Of a stretch of 64,000 nucleotides of DNA, positions 54,510 through 64,000 are shown piece after piece. Where the stretch lies: NCBI GenBank assembly GCA_022419385.1, contig JAJUBI010000010.1, forward strand, positions 62,001-126,000, written 5' to 3'. A program made the position numbers and the translations under genes. The notes beneath the pieces are model-generated. The model searched no databases. It worked only from the letters and a program-made list of their open reading frames with translations, and was not told the DNA's origin. Every line of letters starts with the position of its first letter. Position 1 is the stretch's first letter. This stretch comes from Paraconiothyrium sp. Pb-2020 (lineage: Eukaryota > Ascomycota > Dothideomycetes > Pleosporales > Didymosphaeriaceae).

Positions 54510-55900
54510 CTCACTTTGCTGTGCAGGTTTTCAGATTCTACTTAGGCTCGCTATCTCCGCGGTCCACCCTTGCTCTGGGAGGATGGCCCGAGGGAGACCT
54601 GGTTCACCTGTTGGATAGCTCGATTAGTCGTTCGAGCGGTTGTCTACTTTCGCAAGGCCGGCTCACCGGTCGTGTACGCCGAGCCGCAAAGCTAGCCTAA
54701 GACAGGCAAGTGCTACAGGCGATCGCCTGGGGGCGGGGCTACTGGACCTTCACGGGAGCATCCGCCGATGGCAGGCAATCCTCGCTATAGTCTCATTTCT
54801 CGACCTCCGCTCGAGCGTGGAAGCTCAAGCCCAATTCATCTGCTTCGCATCATTATTCCACAGATGACACGATCCAATACCAGCGACAGTGCATTACGAT
54901 TCCTACGTGGCGTGCAGCAAAAGTCCATTCTGTTTTTCTAGCATGACAGATTACCTCCACCTGTAAGGCCTTTCGACAACCATAGACTCTGCGGCGGGGC
55001 AGCTTCGAGCTTACGTTTTTCCAACCCATCCTGCCCAGCGTCATATTGAGCCGATGCCGGTATGATTGATCAACCTCGCCACATCCGCTACCAAGGCACA
55101 AACTCAATCACCCAATGGTCCCGGAATAGTGCGGCGCACGCGTACCTGCGACCTGGCTCATGGGAATGGATCCAGCAAACATGAATTCGTGACACGGCAC
55201 GCGGTCATGGCTGCAGCGCCCAGGAAGATAGGTGCTTCGCGACATCATGCACGATCTGGTTGGCGGTTCATCAAACATCTAGAGTCGGTTCCTTCTTCCT
55301 TTATATTGGGGTGCTTTCCCCAGTCGTCCAATCAGCCGGCTACTCGAGCAAAAGACGACGACTGTACATTGGCTGCACACTCGCGCGGCAAACCTTATGT
55401 GAGTAGAGCGTTACCGTCGTCGCTTATAGCTCATTTGGAAGGCCCGGTACCTCCCCTCTGCCGTCTATGACTGTACATGCTACTAGTTGCCTCTATGATC
55501 GATCTTCATGCTGCCAGGCTCTAAATGCTTTTACCAATGTACACAAGCAAGACAGGATCTAGGACCCCATAGAGACAACCAGGAGCAGACCATTATGATT
55601 ACATATCGGTTCAAACAGAGTCATCATAATACCGTATATTTCAATGGTTCTTGCATGACTCAGACTTCGAAGAAAGGATGAGGCCATCGTTGAGTGAGTA
55701 TCCGAGCGAGCAATCCCGTCTGATATTCAGCTGTAACCTACCATGCTTACGTCTCAAGAACCGCAGGCGTACGCACTGGCCTGTTCCTTTTCATAGGCGC
55801 GATTCCTCATTCGAGAACCCAGAGCAAACAAACACAAAAATTTTTATATGTTCCTGCATGGTAGCTGGTTGGTAATTTGCCACCTTGCACCTTCATCTCC
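54510..55900. other. short coding-like frames, none resolved
   Basis: Plus frames 54640-54867 (RRWQAILAIVSFLDLRSSVE), 55066-55470 (134 codons, no ATG at the start, S/R-rich) and 55651-55875 (DSDFEERMRPSLSEYPSEQS) and a minus frame 54853-55107 have some protein character. None shows a domain or a splice structure. Confidence 0.25.
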
Positions 55901-55962
55901 AGGGTGCGGGAAGCTATTATGTGCATGATTGGCATTTCCCACAAACTATCCGTGGTTGATAG

Positions 55963-56271
55963 TTGACACCTATCACTGCCTTTGGATCTCTTCCTGTCTC
56001 GGTCTCCGAGCTTAGGGAAGAAGATGGTTTCGGTGCTTGTTGCAAGCAGATTGCGATAGCCCTACCGCCATCGCCGGCGGCAGCATACCTGGAGGAGACC
56101 GAAGCACCGCAGATGATGGCGGCGAATGGAGCGCTATCCGGGCTGGCAATTTCGACCACGATACTGCGCGTGTATGTCCCGGATATTATGCGGGAGAGTT
56201 TCGGCGTCGATAGTGTGCGAATCCACAACCAAATCAGTGCCTCACTGACTATACCCCAGACTGGGTCATGA
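55963..56271 (+). pseudogene. possible N-terminal fragment of a rhodopsin-domain (PTH11-like) gene
   Basis: The plus frame contains EAPQMMAANGALSGLAISTT, ILRVYVPDIMRESFGVD and then SVRIHN. The layout of a hydrophobic first helix, R-x-Y/W-x-R-like basic turn and SFGVDD-like motif is that of the first helix and loop of fungal rhodopsin-domain proteins; the intact gene at 61151 has ALRTWARV and AFGLDDGLML at the same place. The later helices are missing. The opposite strand is open too, so the call is tentative. Confidence 0.3.
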
Positions 56272-56618
56272 TGCTTGCAACGGTATGTGTACCATCACTC
56301 CCTCTGCGACTTTGGGCAAGACACCAATCACTGTTGACCAAGCGCGACGTGCTTCGCTCTCTTTGCGCGACTCGTCAGCCTAGGCGTAGGGCACCCTGAA
56401 GACGTCAGCCATGTTTTCCAGACTGTTTGGTGATACGCGTGATTGATGGTCATTGTGTATACAAGTATCAATATCTCCATTGCTCTCTTCCTGCTGCGGC
56501 TGGCAGACCACCATCGCGCATGACGATGGGTGATGTATGCCATTATGGGTGTTCGCCCTCGGATTCGTTCTGTCAACGAAAACGACAAAACGACTTACAA
56601 AGGTTGAATAACCGTGTG

Positions 56619-56831
56619 CTACTCCTCCAGAATATTTAGAAACTGGAACTCAAGTACGTCTACGCCACAGAAGATGCATACAAACCCCAAGAGCTGAACG
56701 CGAACACCAGCGTTCAACGTCTCCACTAATCTTCCCCTGGCTGTTGTATCTGTCCGATCTGGCAACTGCAAGCCAACATCCGTACCAGAAAATTCACTGT
56801 GCATCGTCTTAGGATGGGGTCTTTTGTACAT
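56619..56831 (-). CDS. hypothetical small protein, 70 aa
   Basis: ATG at 56831 (MYKRPHPKTMHSEFSGTDVG), then LPDRTDTTARGRLVETLNAG and a hydrophobic cysteine-containing C-terminus (LLGFVCIFCGVDVLEFQFL). No domain is recognised. It could be a small membrane-associated protein or a relic. Confidence 0.3.
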   Translation of the reverse strand: MYKRPHPKTMHSEFSGTDVGLQLPDRTDTTARGRLVETLNAGVRVQLLGFVCIFCGVDVLEFQFLNILEE

Positions 56832-56849
56832 GCCTCTCCCACACCACTA

Positions 56850-58250
56850 GCTTCCATTTAATCTCCCGACTAACACCCTTTAGTGCATGCGGAACAGTAG
56901 TTCACAAGACTCCTCTCCAATACCACTGCTTGGAAGAAAGAGATTGGTTAGGGTTAGGCGCCTGATACTAGGTCTGGGAACAGTTCTTTCCCCCCTGCAC
57001 ACTTCCCCGTCCTCCCATCCCCTTCTCATCATACCACTGACCTGGTTATGGCGTTAGGCTCGAGCTCAACGTCTACCTACCCTTAAGCCGCTCGCCGCGG
57101 GCTACTTCGGCGCTGTATTCGCCCTCACATCCGGCTCGGCTTACGGTCCTCGCTATACGTCGCGGTCACGACCGCTCCACTTTAATGGCTCCCTAAGGCA
57201 GTAGGAATGCTCCGGTATAATTGCCTCTTATGCTGTGGATGAGATGAAAGGAGACCGTTTAATAAGTGTGCCCGATAGTCTTGAAGAAGAAGGGGATAGT
57301 GGACCTGGGATATAAGAATAGGGCGAGTCGCGTGGGGGATGGGGGCGGAGTGAGGAGAACACCTTGCCGTTCGCTTGGTAAGGGAGGGATTGTTAGGACA
57401 ACGGAGGTAGAGGTGAGGTAAAGGTGGGGTCTTCTTAATATGAACGCTATAGCGCTGTCAATGGAACCGATCCTGATTTGGTGTCGCATTCCAAGATCTC
57501 CTAAATGTCAGAATCGTTAATAGCGCCGAAGTGGTAATGTGACACTACCCTCCTTTGCTAACTGCCGGGTTTGTTCGAACGCCGTCTAACCTATCCTTCC
57601 AGGATTTGGATAGACTATAGTAACTGTGTACTATATTCGTCACGTCATGCCTTCTCGTGTGTTAACGCTTGAAGTAGCTATACGAATTAGATGGTACAAA
57701 CGAAGACTATGTTAAAATTGTAGATTGTTATTGGGGTACCCCATTAACTCTAGTTAATGGAGGATATATAAAGGCACCCCGAGCCATTTATCTAGGTGAA
57801 GAGTAGGTGTTTACCTGTAATTGCTCATGGATGGTGATCCAACAATCCAACATTATTCAGGCCATGGTTTTCTTTAAAGTTAAATCGGAAACCCTGGATG
57901 AATTAGTTAGGCTTCTAGGCGACTAATAAACAAGATTCAAATATTGTGTCTGGACGAAGTCGAGGATACCTTAGTGATGGCCGAACTCATTACAATTGGT
58001 GCTGATAATTTCCCTTTTACTCTCGCGTCACTGCCCACGGCGACTATTTTTTGATAGAAAACAACAGAAAAAAACGTGTTTCTTGGAATGATGCACACTG
58101 CCTATTATTATATCCGCTTTGCTTTCCTAAGCATGTCGGTTTGACTGTGTTCGTCAACCGTGATGCTAGTATTCCAAGTTTGAAGCACGCGTGAGACGTC
58201 GTTCTGGCACGCCGGCCAAGTCGCCAGGTTGGCTTGTAGTAAAGCACATA
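56850..58250. other. gene-free stretch
   Basis: Pyrimidine-rich to about 57060, then mixed, then AT-rich from 57500. A perfect 9-bp-arm hairpin, CCATTAACTCTAGTTAATGG, lies at 57741-57760. No gene supported. Confidence 0.45.
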
Positions 58251-58259
58251 CCGCCTAAA

Positions 58260-58610
58260 TCAGTTCAATAGCGGTGCGCGACCTTCAGAGCAATGAGTCA
58301 TTGCTAATCTATACCGGGCCTTTGCTCGTTGATGTTGGAGGTTTATCATAACGCCTATTGATGTCGTGTTCTTGTCGCTAGGATACGAGGGACCGCGGAC
58401 TCGATGTCGAGGAAATAAAAGTGATTTGCACGTAGGAACTTTATTGGGTGTCCATGAGGGGAAAGAGTAAGCACGTGAGCCGCCGACGACTACTAATAGA
58501 ATGATTATTCTGTCGGCTTTGCCAAAGCCAATCCACTGTGGTTCACAACCACCATGAAGAGACATTGTATCCAAAGCCAGCCAGATCATACGATGAATGG
58601 CGGGTCGCAT
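58260..58610 (-). CDS. hypothetical protein, 116 aa
   Basis: Open frame from an ATG at 58610 (MRPAIHRMIWLALDTMSLHG), with FGKADRIIILLVVVGGSRAY as a hydrophobic segment and PSYPSDKNTTSIGVMINLQH near the end. It lies 126 bases downstream of the 3' end of the second SDR gene on the same strand. No domain is recognised; it may be an unrelated ORF. Confidence 0.35.
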   Translation of the reverse strand: MRPAIHRMIWLALDTMSLHGGCEPQWIGFGKADRIIILLVVVGGSRAYSFPSWTPNKVPTCKSLLFPRHRVRGPSYPSDKNTTSIGVMINLQHQRAKARYRLAMTHCSEGRAPLLN

Positions 58611-58735
58611 AGCGGACAACGCGGTGTTGCGGATACAGGCTGTGTGATTGGCTAGCAGACGGCAGCTACCGATTGGTCTGGGTACCTCGTCAACGTCGTA
58701 ACATCCCAGCTGCTACATCCTTCTCTAATCCTGCT

Positions 58736-59884
58736 CTAACCGCTCATCCATTGTCCACCATTAGCGCTGACCAGACATCCAGTCATCCACGCACTTTCCG
58801 GCGAACAGATCATGCCCACGATCCCGGCAATCTCCTCCGGGTACGCCACGCGTCCACCATACATCTCGCCGAACTTCTTCTGCTCCTCGTTGTCCCACTC
58901 GCGCAGCGGCGACAGCGGGACCAGCGGGTTGAACAGCGCATTGGCCTCCTTGGCCGCCGGGTTCGCGTTACGGTACATGTCCGTCATGGTGCTGCCGGGG
59001 TTGATGCAGTTGACGGTGGCCTGTTCGGCGAGCTCGCGCGCCCAGGTGCGCGTCATCGCTTCCAGGGCGCCCTTGGAGCCGCCATAGAGGGTGAGGTATT
59101 GGAGGCCGACCTTGGACCCGACGCTGGACACGTTGACCTGGAGGTTGTGTCAGTCTTACTTGCCAAGACGTGAAAAGACAAGTACGTCTGCCAATTGCCA
59201 CTGTCCTTCCAGAAAGGATCACCATGTGGGAATAGTTGAAACGGCAGCAGAAGGTAGCTGACGACTTACAATACGTCCCGACCGGTCGGTAGGCAGGTAC
59301 GGCTTGACCGCTTGGGTCAAGTTGATCGGGCCCCAGACGTTTATGGCATACACCCTTTGGAAGTCCTCCAAATTGCAGGCCTCGAGGGGCATGGCGTGGA
59401 ACAGCGCGGCGCTGTGGACGAGGATGTCGACCTGGAACTTGCCAGTCTTGGAATTGACAGGCGCCTTCTCCTTGGCCTCGGCAATGATCTTCTGCACGCC
59501 CTCGGCGGTCGTGAAGTCGGCACGGACGGGGATGGCCGCGACGCCGTGCGAGGAGGTTAGTTCCTCGGCCAGTTTGGCGGCCAAGGGGTCTGAACCCTCG
59601 GTGAGGTAGACAATGATCACATTGCTACCCTTGGCAGCGAGATTGCGGGCGATGGCGGCGCCAATGCCTGTGTCGCAAAAGTCGGCATGTTAGTTGACCG
59701 GAGTAGGGCTCATATTGTTTGTTGGCGACGGTACGCTGTGGGGACTACCTTGGAAGAGGCTGTGTCTGCACGACACGGAGAGATGTGGTTACGCACTTCT
59801 GGATGCGCCGGTGATGATGGCGAGCTTTCCCTCATGATGACGGGCCGAAGGGACAGACGTCGGGACGTTTGCGTTGCTGGCCAT
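58736..59884 (-). CDS. classical short-chain dehydrogenase/reductase, 295 aa
   Basis: Three exons: 59884-59797, 59667-59270 and 59137-58736; the introns of 129 and 132 nt are GT-AG (GTGCGT, GTAAGT donors) and all joins keep frame. The start MASNANVPTSVPSARHHEGK has no targeting signal, so a cytosolic enzyme is likely. The NAD(P) motif is TGASRSIG (residues 25-32). The NNAG position reads HSAA. The catalytic residues appear as S167 in NVSSVGSK, Y180 and K184 in LYGGSKGALEAM. The C-terminal part has NCINPGSTMTDMYRN and ends SANGGQWMSG, typical of classical SDRs of the 3-oxoacyl-reductase/versicolorin-reductase style. It is only distantly like the SDR at 35431. The substrate is unknown. The rhodopsin-domain gene lies 1.27 kb upstream in divergent orientation. 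Confidence 0.9.
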
Positions 59885-59899
59885 TACGTAGTACAAGCG

Positions 59900-61140
59900 C
59901 GTTGCCGTCGGCTAGGGTCCAGAAATCTATGTAAACACCAGGTGTGGATGTTCACGGCTTTGGGGTTTTACGACGGGGGGTTTACGACGCGAAGAAGAAG
60001 AAAAGCCGTTGGAAACGTGTAGGATGACCAGAGTCCTACCGTCGCCAGCCCGTGCGACCCCTGAAAGATGTTAGCCTCCGAGAAAAGGGCCGTCTTCGGG
60101 AAAAGATCCACTTGGTAACTCGAGTAGAAGAGTTAGCAGACAGTATCGATGCCATTTTGGGTGTAGACTGACTCGCTCTCAGGGGCTGCTTGTTTGTATT
60201 ACCTTGCCTCAGTCGTCTCCACTGGACTGGAACATGGGTGTACTTGGCCATGTACGAGACCATGGCGTGGGCTGCTGAAAATTTCAAATGTTTTACGTCA
60301 CTGCTTTAGCTCCCGTGCGTGATCTCGTGCGTGATCCTTGCCACGGCGGAATCCACTGTTAACGCTACCCAAGTGGACGTTGTGGGGTCTAGTCACCCCG
60401 TTCAAGTCGTCGCTTACCCGGGCCGGTTACTAGCCGTATATCCCCGATCCTTATGCTGAGAAGCCCAGAACGCAACGCACTTTACATGACCTGCGCGTGG
60501 TGCAAGATAATAAGATATATTCTACCAGAGTGCCTGCACCCCGTAATTTGTTTCTCATCTTGGACCTACAATTCAGAGCCACTACTAGTAGGCCTTATCT
60601 GGTGAGGTCTCGATCAGGGGGCCATCATCGCTGCCAATTTGTTAAACACGCCACTCCATGTGTGCCCATCGGTTCGTACCGAATAAGTGGGCATGCGGCT
60701 ACGGCAGTCAGGCACCCCTCTTGGCCGGCTCGTCAGACCCTGGAATATAGTGGTACTTTCGTCAGGTGAAAGTGGAGCGTTATGATTTTGATAGCCAATC
60801 ATTAGTAGAAGAAAAGTACGGCATGGCTACCCGGTGAGAATCCCTGCAGTATCCACATGCCTTCTGCACGCAAGATTCGGGCCGTCCGGCCAATGAGGGC
60901 GGCAATGATCGATACCCTATGAGGTAAAGCATGGCATTGACGCCCGAACGCAAGAACTACCTGTAGCCTCCCATTAGTAGACGTTCTCGATCAATGTCAG
61001 CGCGCTCTCTACATATGTACGATCATCTCGTATTCTGATGTTACCCTCTTGTAACGATTTGTTGTCTGCCGATAGGCTGCGTACGTAGTCCTAGACTCCT
61101 CTTTCTTCTATTCTTGTCTCGGCTTGTATATCACGTTTCA
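59900..61140. other. divergent intergenic region
   Basis: About 1.27 kb between the starts of the second SDR (-) and the rhodopsin-domain gene (+). It contains only short frames (60036-60287 minus, 60497-60769 plus) without protein character, and presumably holds both promoters. The last 100 bases before 61151 are pyrimidine-rich, as is usual upstream of fungal start codons. Confidence 0.45.
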
Positions 61141-61150
61141 CGTTTACACG

Positions 61151-62553
61151 ATGACTGCAGTCGACCACAACCAGCCTCATCTGCGCGAGTTAAGAGGCGG
61201 GAGTCTAGCCATCTTTACAGTCTCATTAGTGGGATGCATTCTCTCCACGATAGTTGTTGCGTTGCGAACATGGGCAAGAGTGTCTTCCAAGGCCTTCGGG
61301 CTCGATGACGGTCTCATGCTCGGCGGACTGGTAAGTCACTCCAACTCGCAGCCACAACATCATCATCGACTGGACAATCAAAAGACCGAGCTGATAAGTA
61401 CTCACAAAATAGATGATCTACATCGCCGACGCTGGTCTCGCCTGCGAAGGCGCCCGCGCCGGTCTCGGCGCGCGTGACATCGACTTGAGCCCTAAGATGC
61501 AGCAGGACTCGCGCATGTGGCTTATGATCTGGATGTTGACGTACATCTGCGGACTTGCCGTGGTCAAGAGTTCCATCTGCGTTACCATGCTGCGCATTGC
61601 CAATGCGATGAGGTGGTTTCGTTTCGCAGTCTGGGCGCTTCTCGCCACGACCTGGCTGACATGGGCAACCACTTTTATCGGGGTCTTGCTGCTTTGTCGA
61701 CCTATCGCTGGGAACTGGAACAGCAGCCTCGTGCTCTCAGGGCAAGCCAAGTGTGCCTCGATGGACGCCATGATAGCCCTGTCATACACCTCGACTGCAT
61801 CCACAATCGTGACTGACTTGGCTTGTGCGATTCTGCCGGCATTCTTGCTGTCACGAATGCAGATGGCGCTGAAGTCGAAGATCCTGGTCGGCGTACTGCT
61901 CTCGTTTGCTTCTTTGTGAGTCAACCTGGATCCCTGCAGCATGTTGAAATACTGACGTCCAATGATTCAGGGCTTCCATCTCGACCATGGTCCGCACTCC
62001 ATACATTGATTACTACCGCAATCCAACAGACAACTTGCCGTGTAAGTCACACTACACCATACAGCACATTTCGTTGGAATATCGTTCACTGACAGAGTCT
62101 CCTAATCTCCCAGTTCACGTGGGCAACATTGTCCTCTGGTCCAATATCGAAACCGCCATCGGCCTCATCGCCGGCTCTCTCCCCTCCCTTCGTCTCCTCA
62201 TCGTGCGTAACATCAAGACCAGCAAGAACGGGAATTCAAGCGGTCCATCTCTCAAACCGAACGCTCGCGACCGCAGCCTCGTGACCATCGGTGGCGGCGC
62301 GCCCCTGAGTAATAACGGCGGTAAGCGGGGTCGCGGCACCTTCAAAAACCCCACCGACACGGGCGTTAGTGTCAGTAACGTGTACGCCTGCGGCGAGGGG
62401 GACTGGGAGAGATTGAGCGATTCGAGCTCGCAGACGAGACTGAAGCATGCAGCGAGCGACACCAAAGGAAACGGGGGAATCAGGGCTGATTTCTCGTATG
62501 AGGTGGAGTTGAGTGATAGGCCAGCTTCGGTAAAGGATCAGGTTGGCAGGTGA
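61151..62553 (+). CDS. fungal rhodopsin-domain (PTH11/SAT4-like) seven-helix membrane protein, 397 aa
   Basis: Four exons: 61151-61330, 61413-61915, 61971-62041 and 62114-62553, with introns of 82, 55 and 72 nt (GTAAGT, GTGAGT, GTAAGT donors) that all keep frame. There are seven hydrophobic helices: SLAIFTVSLVGCILSTIVVA (about 18-38); the DDGLMLGGLMIYIADAG segment; MWLMIWMLTYICGLAVVKSS (about 95); FRFAVWALLATTWLTWATTF (about 129) with the family's CRPIAGNW loop; TASTIVTDLACAILPAFLL; ILVGVLLSFASLASISTMV; and VLWSNIETAIGLIAGSLPSL. A soluble charged C-terminal tail of about 100 residues follows. This is the standard layout of the family, which acts at the plasma membrane as putative GPCR-like receptors in surface or nutrient sensing; the ligand is unknown. 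Confidence 0.92.
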
Positions 62554-62559
62554 CGAGCG

Positions 62560-64000
62560 TTGCTTTCTCTATGCGTCCACTATACCCAGTATCGGCCTGT
62601 TTCGGTACGTGTCATTATCATCATACCTGTTGCACATGTTTTTTAGCGTTTCCTATGCATTACTCAAAAGTCTCTTCAAAAGTGCGCCTCCATCATACGC
62701 CACCGTCGTTCATAAAGTGTCACCGCTACCCTCAGACGTTGTTGCTCCTATAGGACTTGCCGTGCGCTACCCTTGCAGCGGCTCGTACATTACAGTATCG
62801 CCCCTCATACAGAGTGGTGAAATATGGACAATTTAGTTCTGTTAGGAAGGTAGACCATCAGCCTACACAAGTTTCCAGCACCGTGACACCACTACCAAGG
62901 CCGATTAACTAATCAGTTATAGGCCGATAGGCATATGGCGTACGAAATCCACGTTTATACATACCATAGGTATTCTTGAGGCTTTTACATTCAACCTCAC
63001 ACTCAACGCTAGCGAGGTGTTTGGAATCTGTTGTTTTGCGTCTACTCACAGATAGTACTCATCACGTATCAGTGGGAAGACAAGTGGCATCGAAACGGTA
63101 GATCAACAACAAGAGTAGACATGGACGGTGCGTTGCAGGAAAGGCGATCTGATTGGTCAGCAAAGGGACCCACCAGATTGGTCAGTGACCTGCGACGACT
63201 TTCAACACCCTCCATTACAGAGCTCACCACGATGTAACGCGAGACTATCGTAAAAGATGGGATACGCTCACCGCATACCACTATTCTACCGTGTATATCA
63301 GACAACCTCATTTCGCACGCCGCGGCAGGCTCAGTCTCCGATTACCAGCGAGAGCCCACCCCGACTCGAACGTCACTCACCACCACGATGAACCACACGC
63401 CAACGGTCCGCGGCCCGCGAGCTCTCGATGCACTGCCTGCATCTAATTCGGCCCTCGCTTACGGAGGCTAGAGCGGTTGATAGGAGCTACAGATCAGCAT
63501 CGCGTGGAGCGCATCGTCATGCGACGATACGGAGAAGGAGCCTACGAATATCGGATTCCGCGGCTGTTGAAGATTTATACCGATGCAGTGTATTGCGGGT
63601 GCGACACCGACACATCGGTGTGAGCGAGGTGGCCGCCGTAAGCACCCCCTAGACGCTTCATTATCGGACTTCGATGCCTTGAATCTCCGCTCATATCGAC
63701 GCGTGCGCAGTTTCCATCGGACATATGGGCGCTTTTGTACGTAGACATGACAAGTCGCGTCCGACACAGGATTTTGGGCGCGCTACCGAGGCATAAGCGG
63801 GGACGGCCACGCCAAAGGGCGAGCGACCGACAGTCCGTTCAAACAACGGTAGCGCAGACCGGCCATGCCTTCTCACGCCTACTTTGCCGCTGAGGTTTCT
63901 CTCGCTCATCGTCCATCAACGGACGGCACACCACATTCTTCCGGGCAGTAGGCGCGGCTCTGCCCTGAGAGGGTGGGTATACATCCGGTTACCGGGGCAC
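62560..64000. other. downstream region without a supported gene
   Basis: Short frames on both strands (62543-62836 plus, 63069-63311 minus, 63428-63652 plus, 63468-63767 minus) without recognisable domains. No RNA gene or repeat was seen up to the window end. Confidence 0.4.

Noticed and set aside
56948..56958. TTAGGGTTAGG, resembling telomere repeat
   Set aside because: Only two units, no longer array nearby; expected by chance in 64 kb.
57741..57760. Perfect 9-bp-arm hairpin as a terminator or mobile element end
   Set aside because: No adjacent gene or paired second copy; a single short AT-rich hairpin is not informative.
35431..59884. The two SDR genes and the rhodopsin-domain gene as a metabolic gene cluster
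   Set aside because: The two SDRs are 22 kb apart with relics between them; no synthase, transporter or regulator typical of a cluster was found.

Overview
The window looks like a gene-poor stretch of a filamentous ascomycete genome, most likely a Dothideomycete. The evidence is: short introns of 43-132 nt with GT...CTAAC-like...AG signals in every gene that could be resolved; two dispersed 5S rRNA genes of filamentous-fungal type; a PTH11/SAT4-type fungal rhodopsin-domain receptor; and many decayed gene copies whose nonsense codons are mostly of the kind produced by C-to-T change in CAG, CAA or CGA codons, a RIP-like signature. The taxonomic placement is inference.

Five genes can be resolved with splice sites: an unrecognised fungal protein with a helix-repeat and coiled-coil tail (17761-19267, +); a classical short-chain dehydrogenase with a probable mitochondrial leader and a 7-nt microexon (35431-36424, -); a nuclear-type protein with a BAH-like domain (37450-39077, -); a second classical SDR (58736-59884, -); and a seven-helix rhodopsin-domain protein (61151-62553, +). 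A sixth gene at 32472-33624 (+) has one clear intron and one uncertain one.

Layout: 1-9 kb is relic-rich and includes a chromodomain remnant. 9-17 kb holds short ORFs, relics and a 40-bp palindrome. 17-19 kb holds an intact gene. 20-30 kb is dense with broken gene pieces and has one 5S gene. 30-35 kb alternates AT-rich stretches with short genes. 35-40 kb is the most gene-like and GC-rich segment (SDR, BAH-like gene). 40-58 kb is again relics, tandem repeats, a second 5S gene, and a clearly recognisable tyrosinase pseudogene. 58-62.6 kb holds the second SDR and the rhodopsin-domain gene, divergently arranged.

The intact genes do not form an obvious pathway. Nothing here proves a new multi-gene system. 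The most unusual items are the microexon that completes the SDR nucleotide-binding motif, the palindromic element with diverged relatives 39 kb away, and the number of relics with the same kind of decay. Many short ORFs are listed at low confidence because coding character alone, read by eye, supports them.
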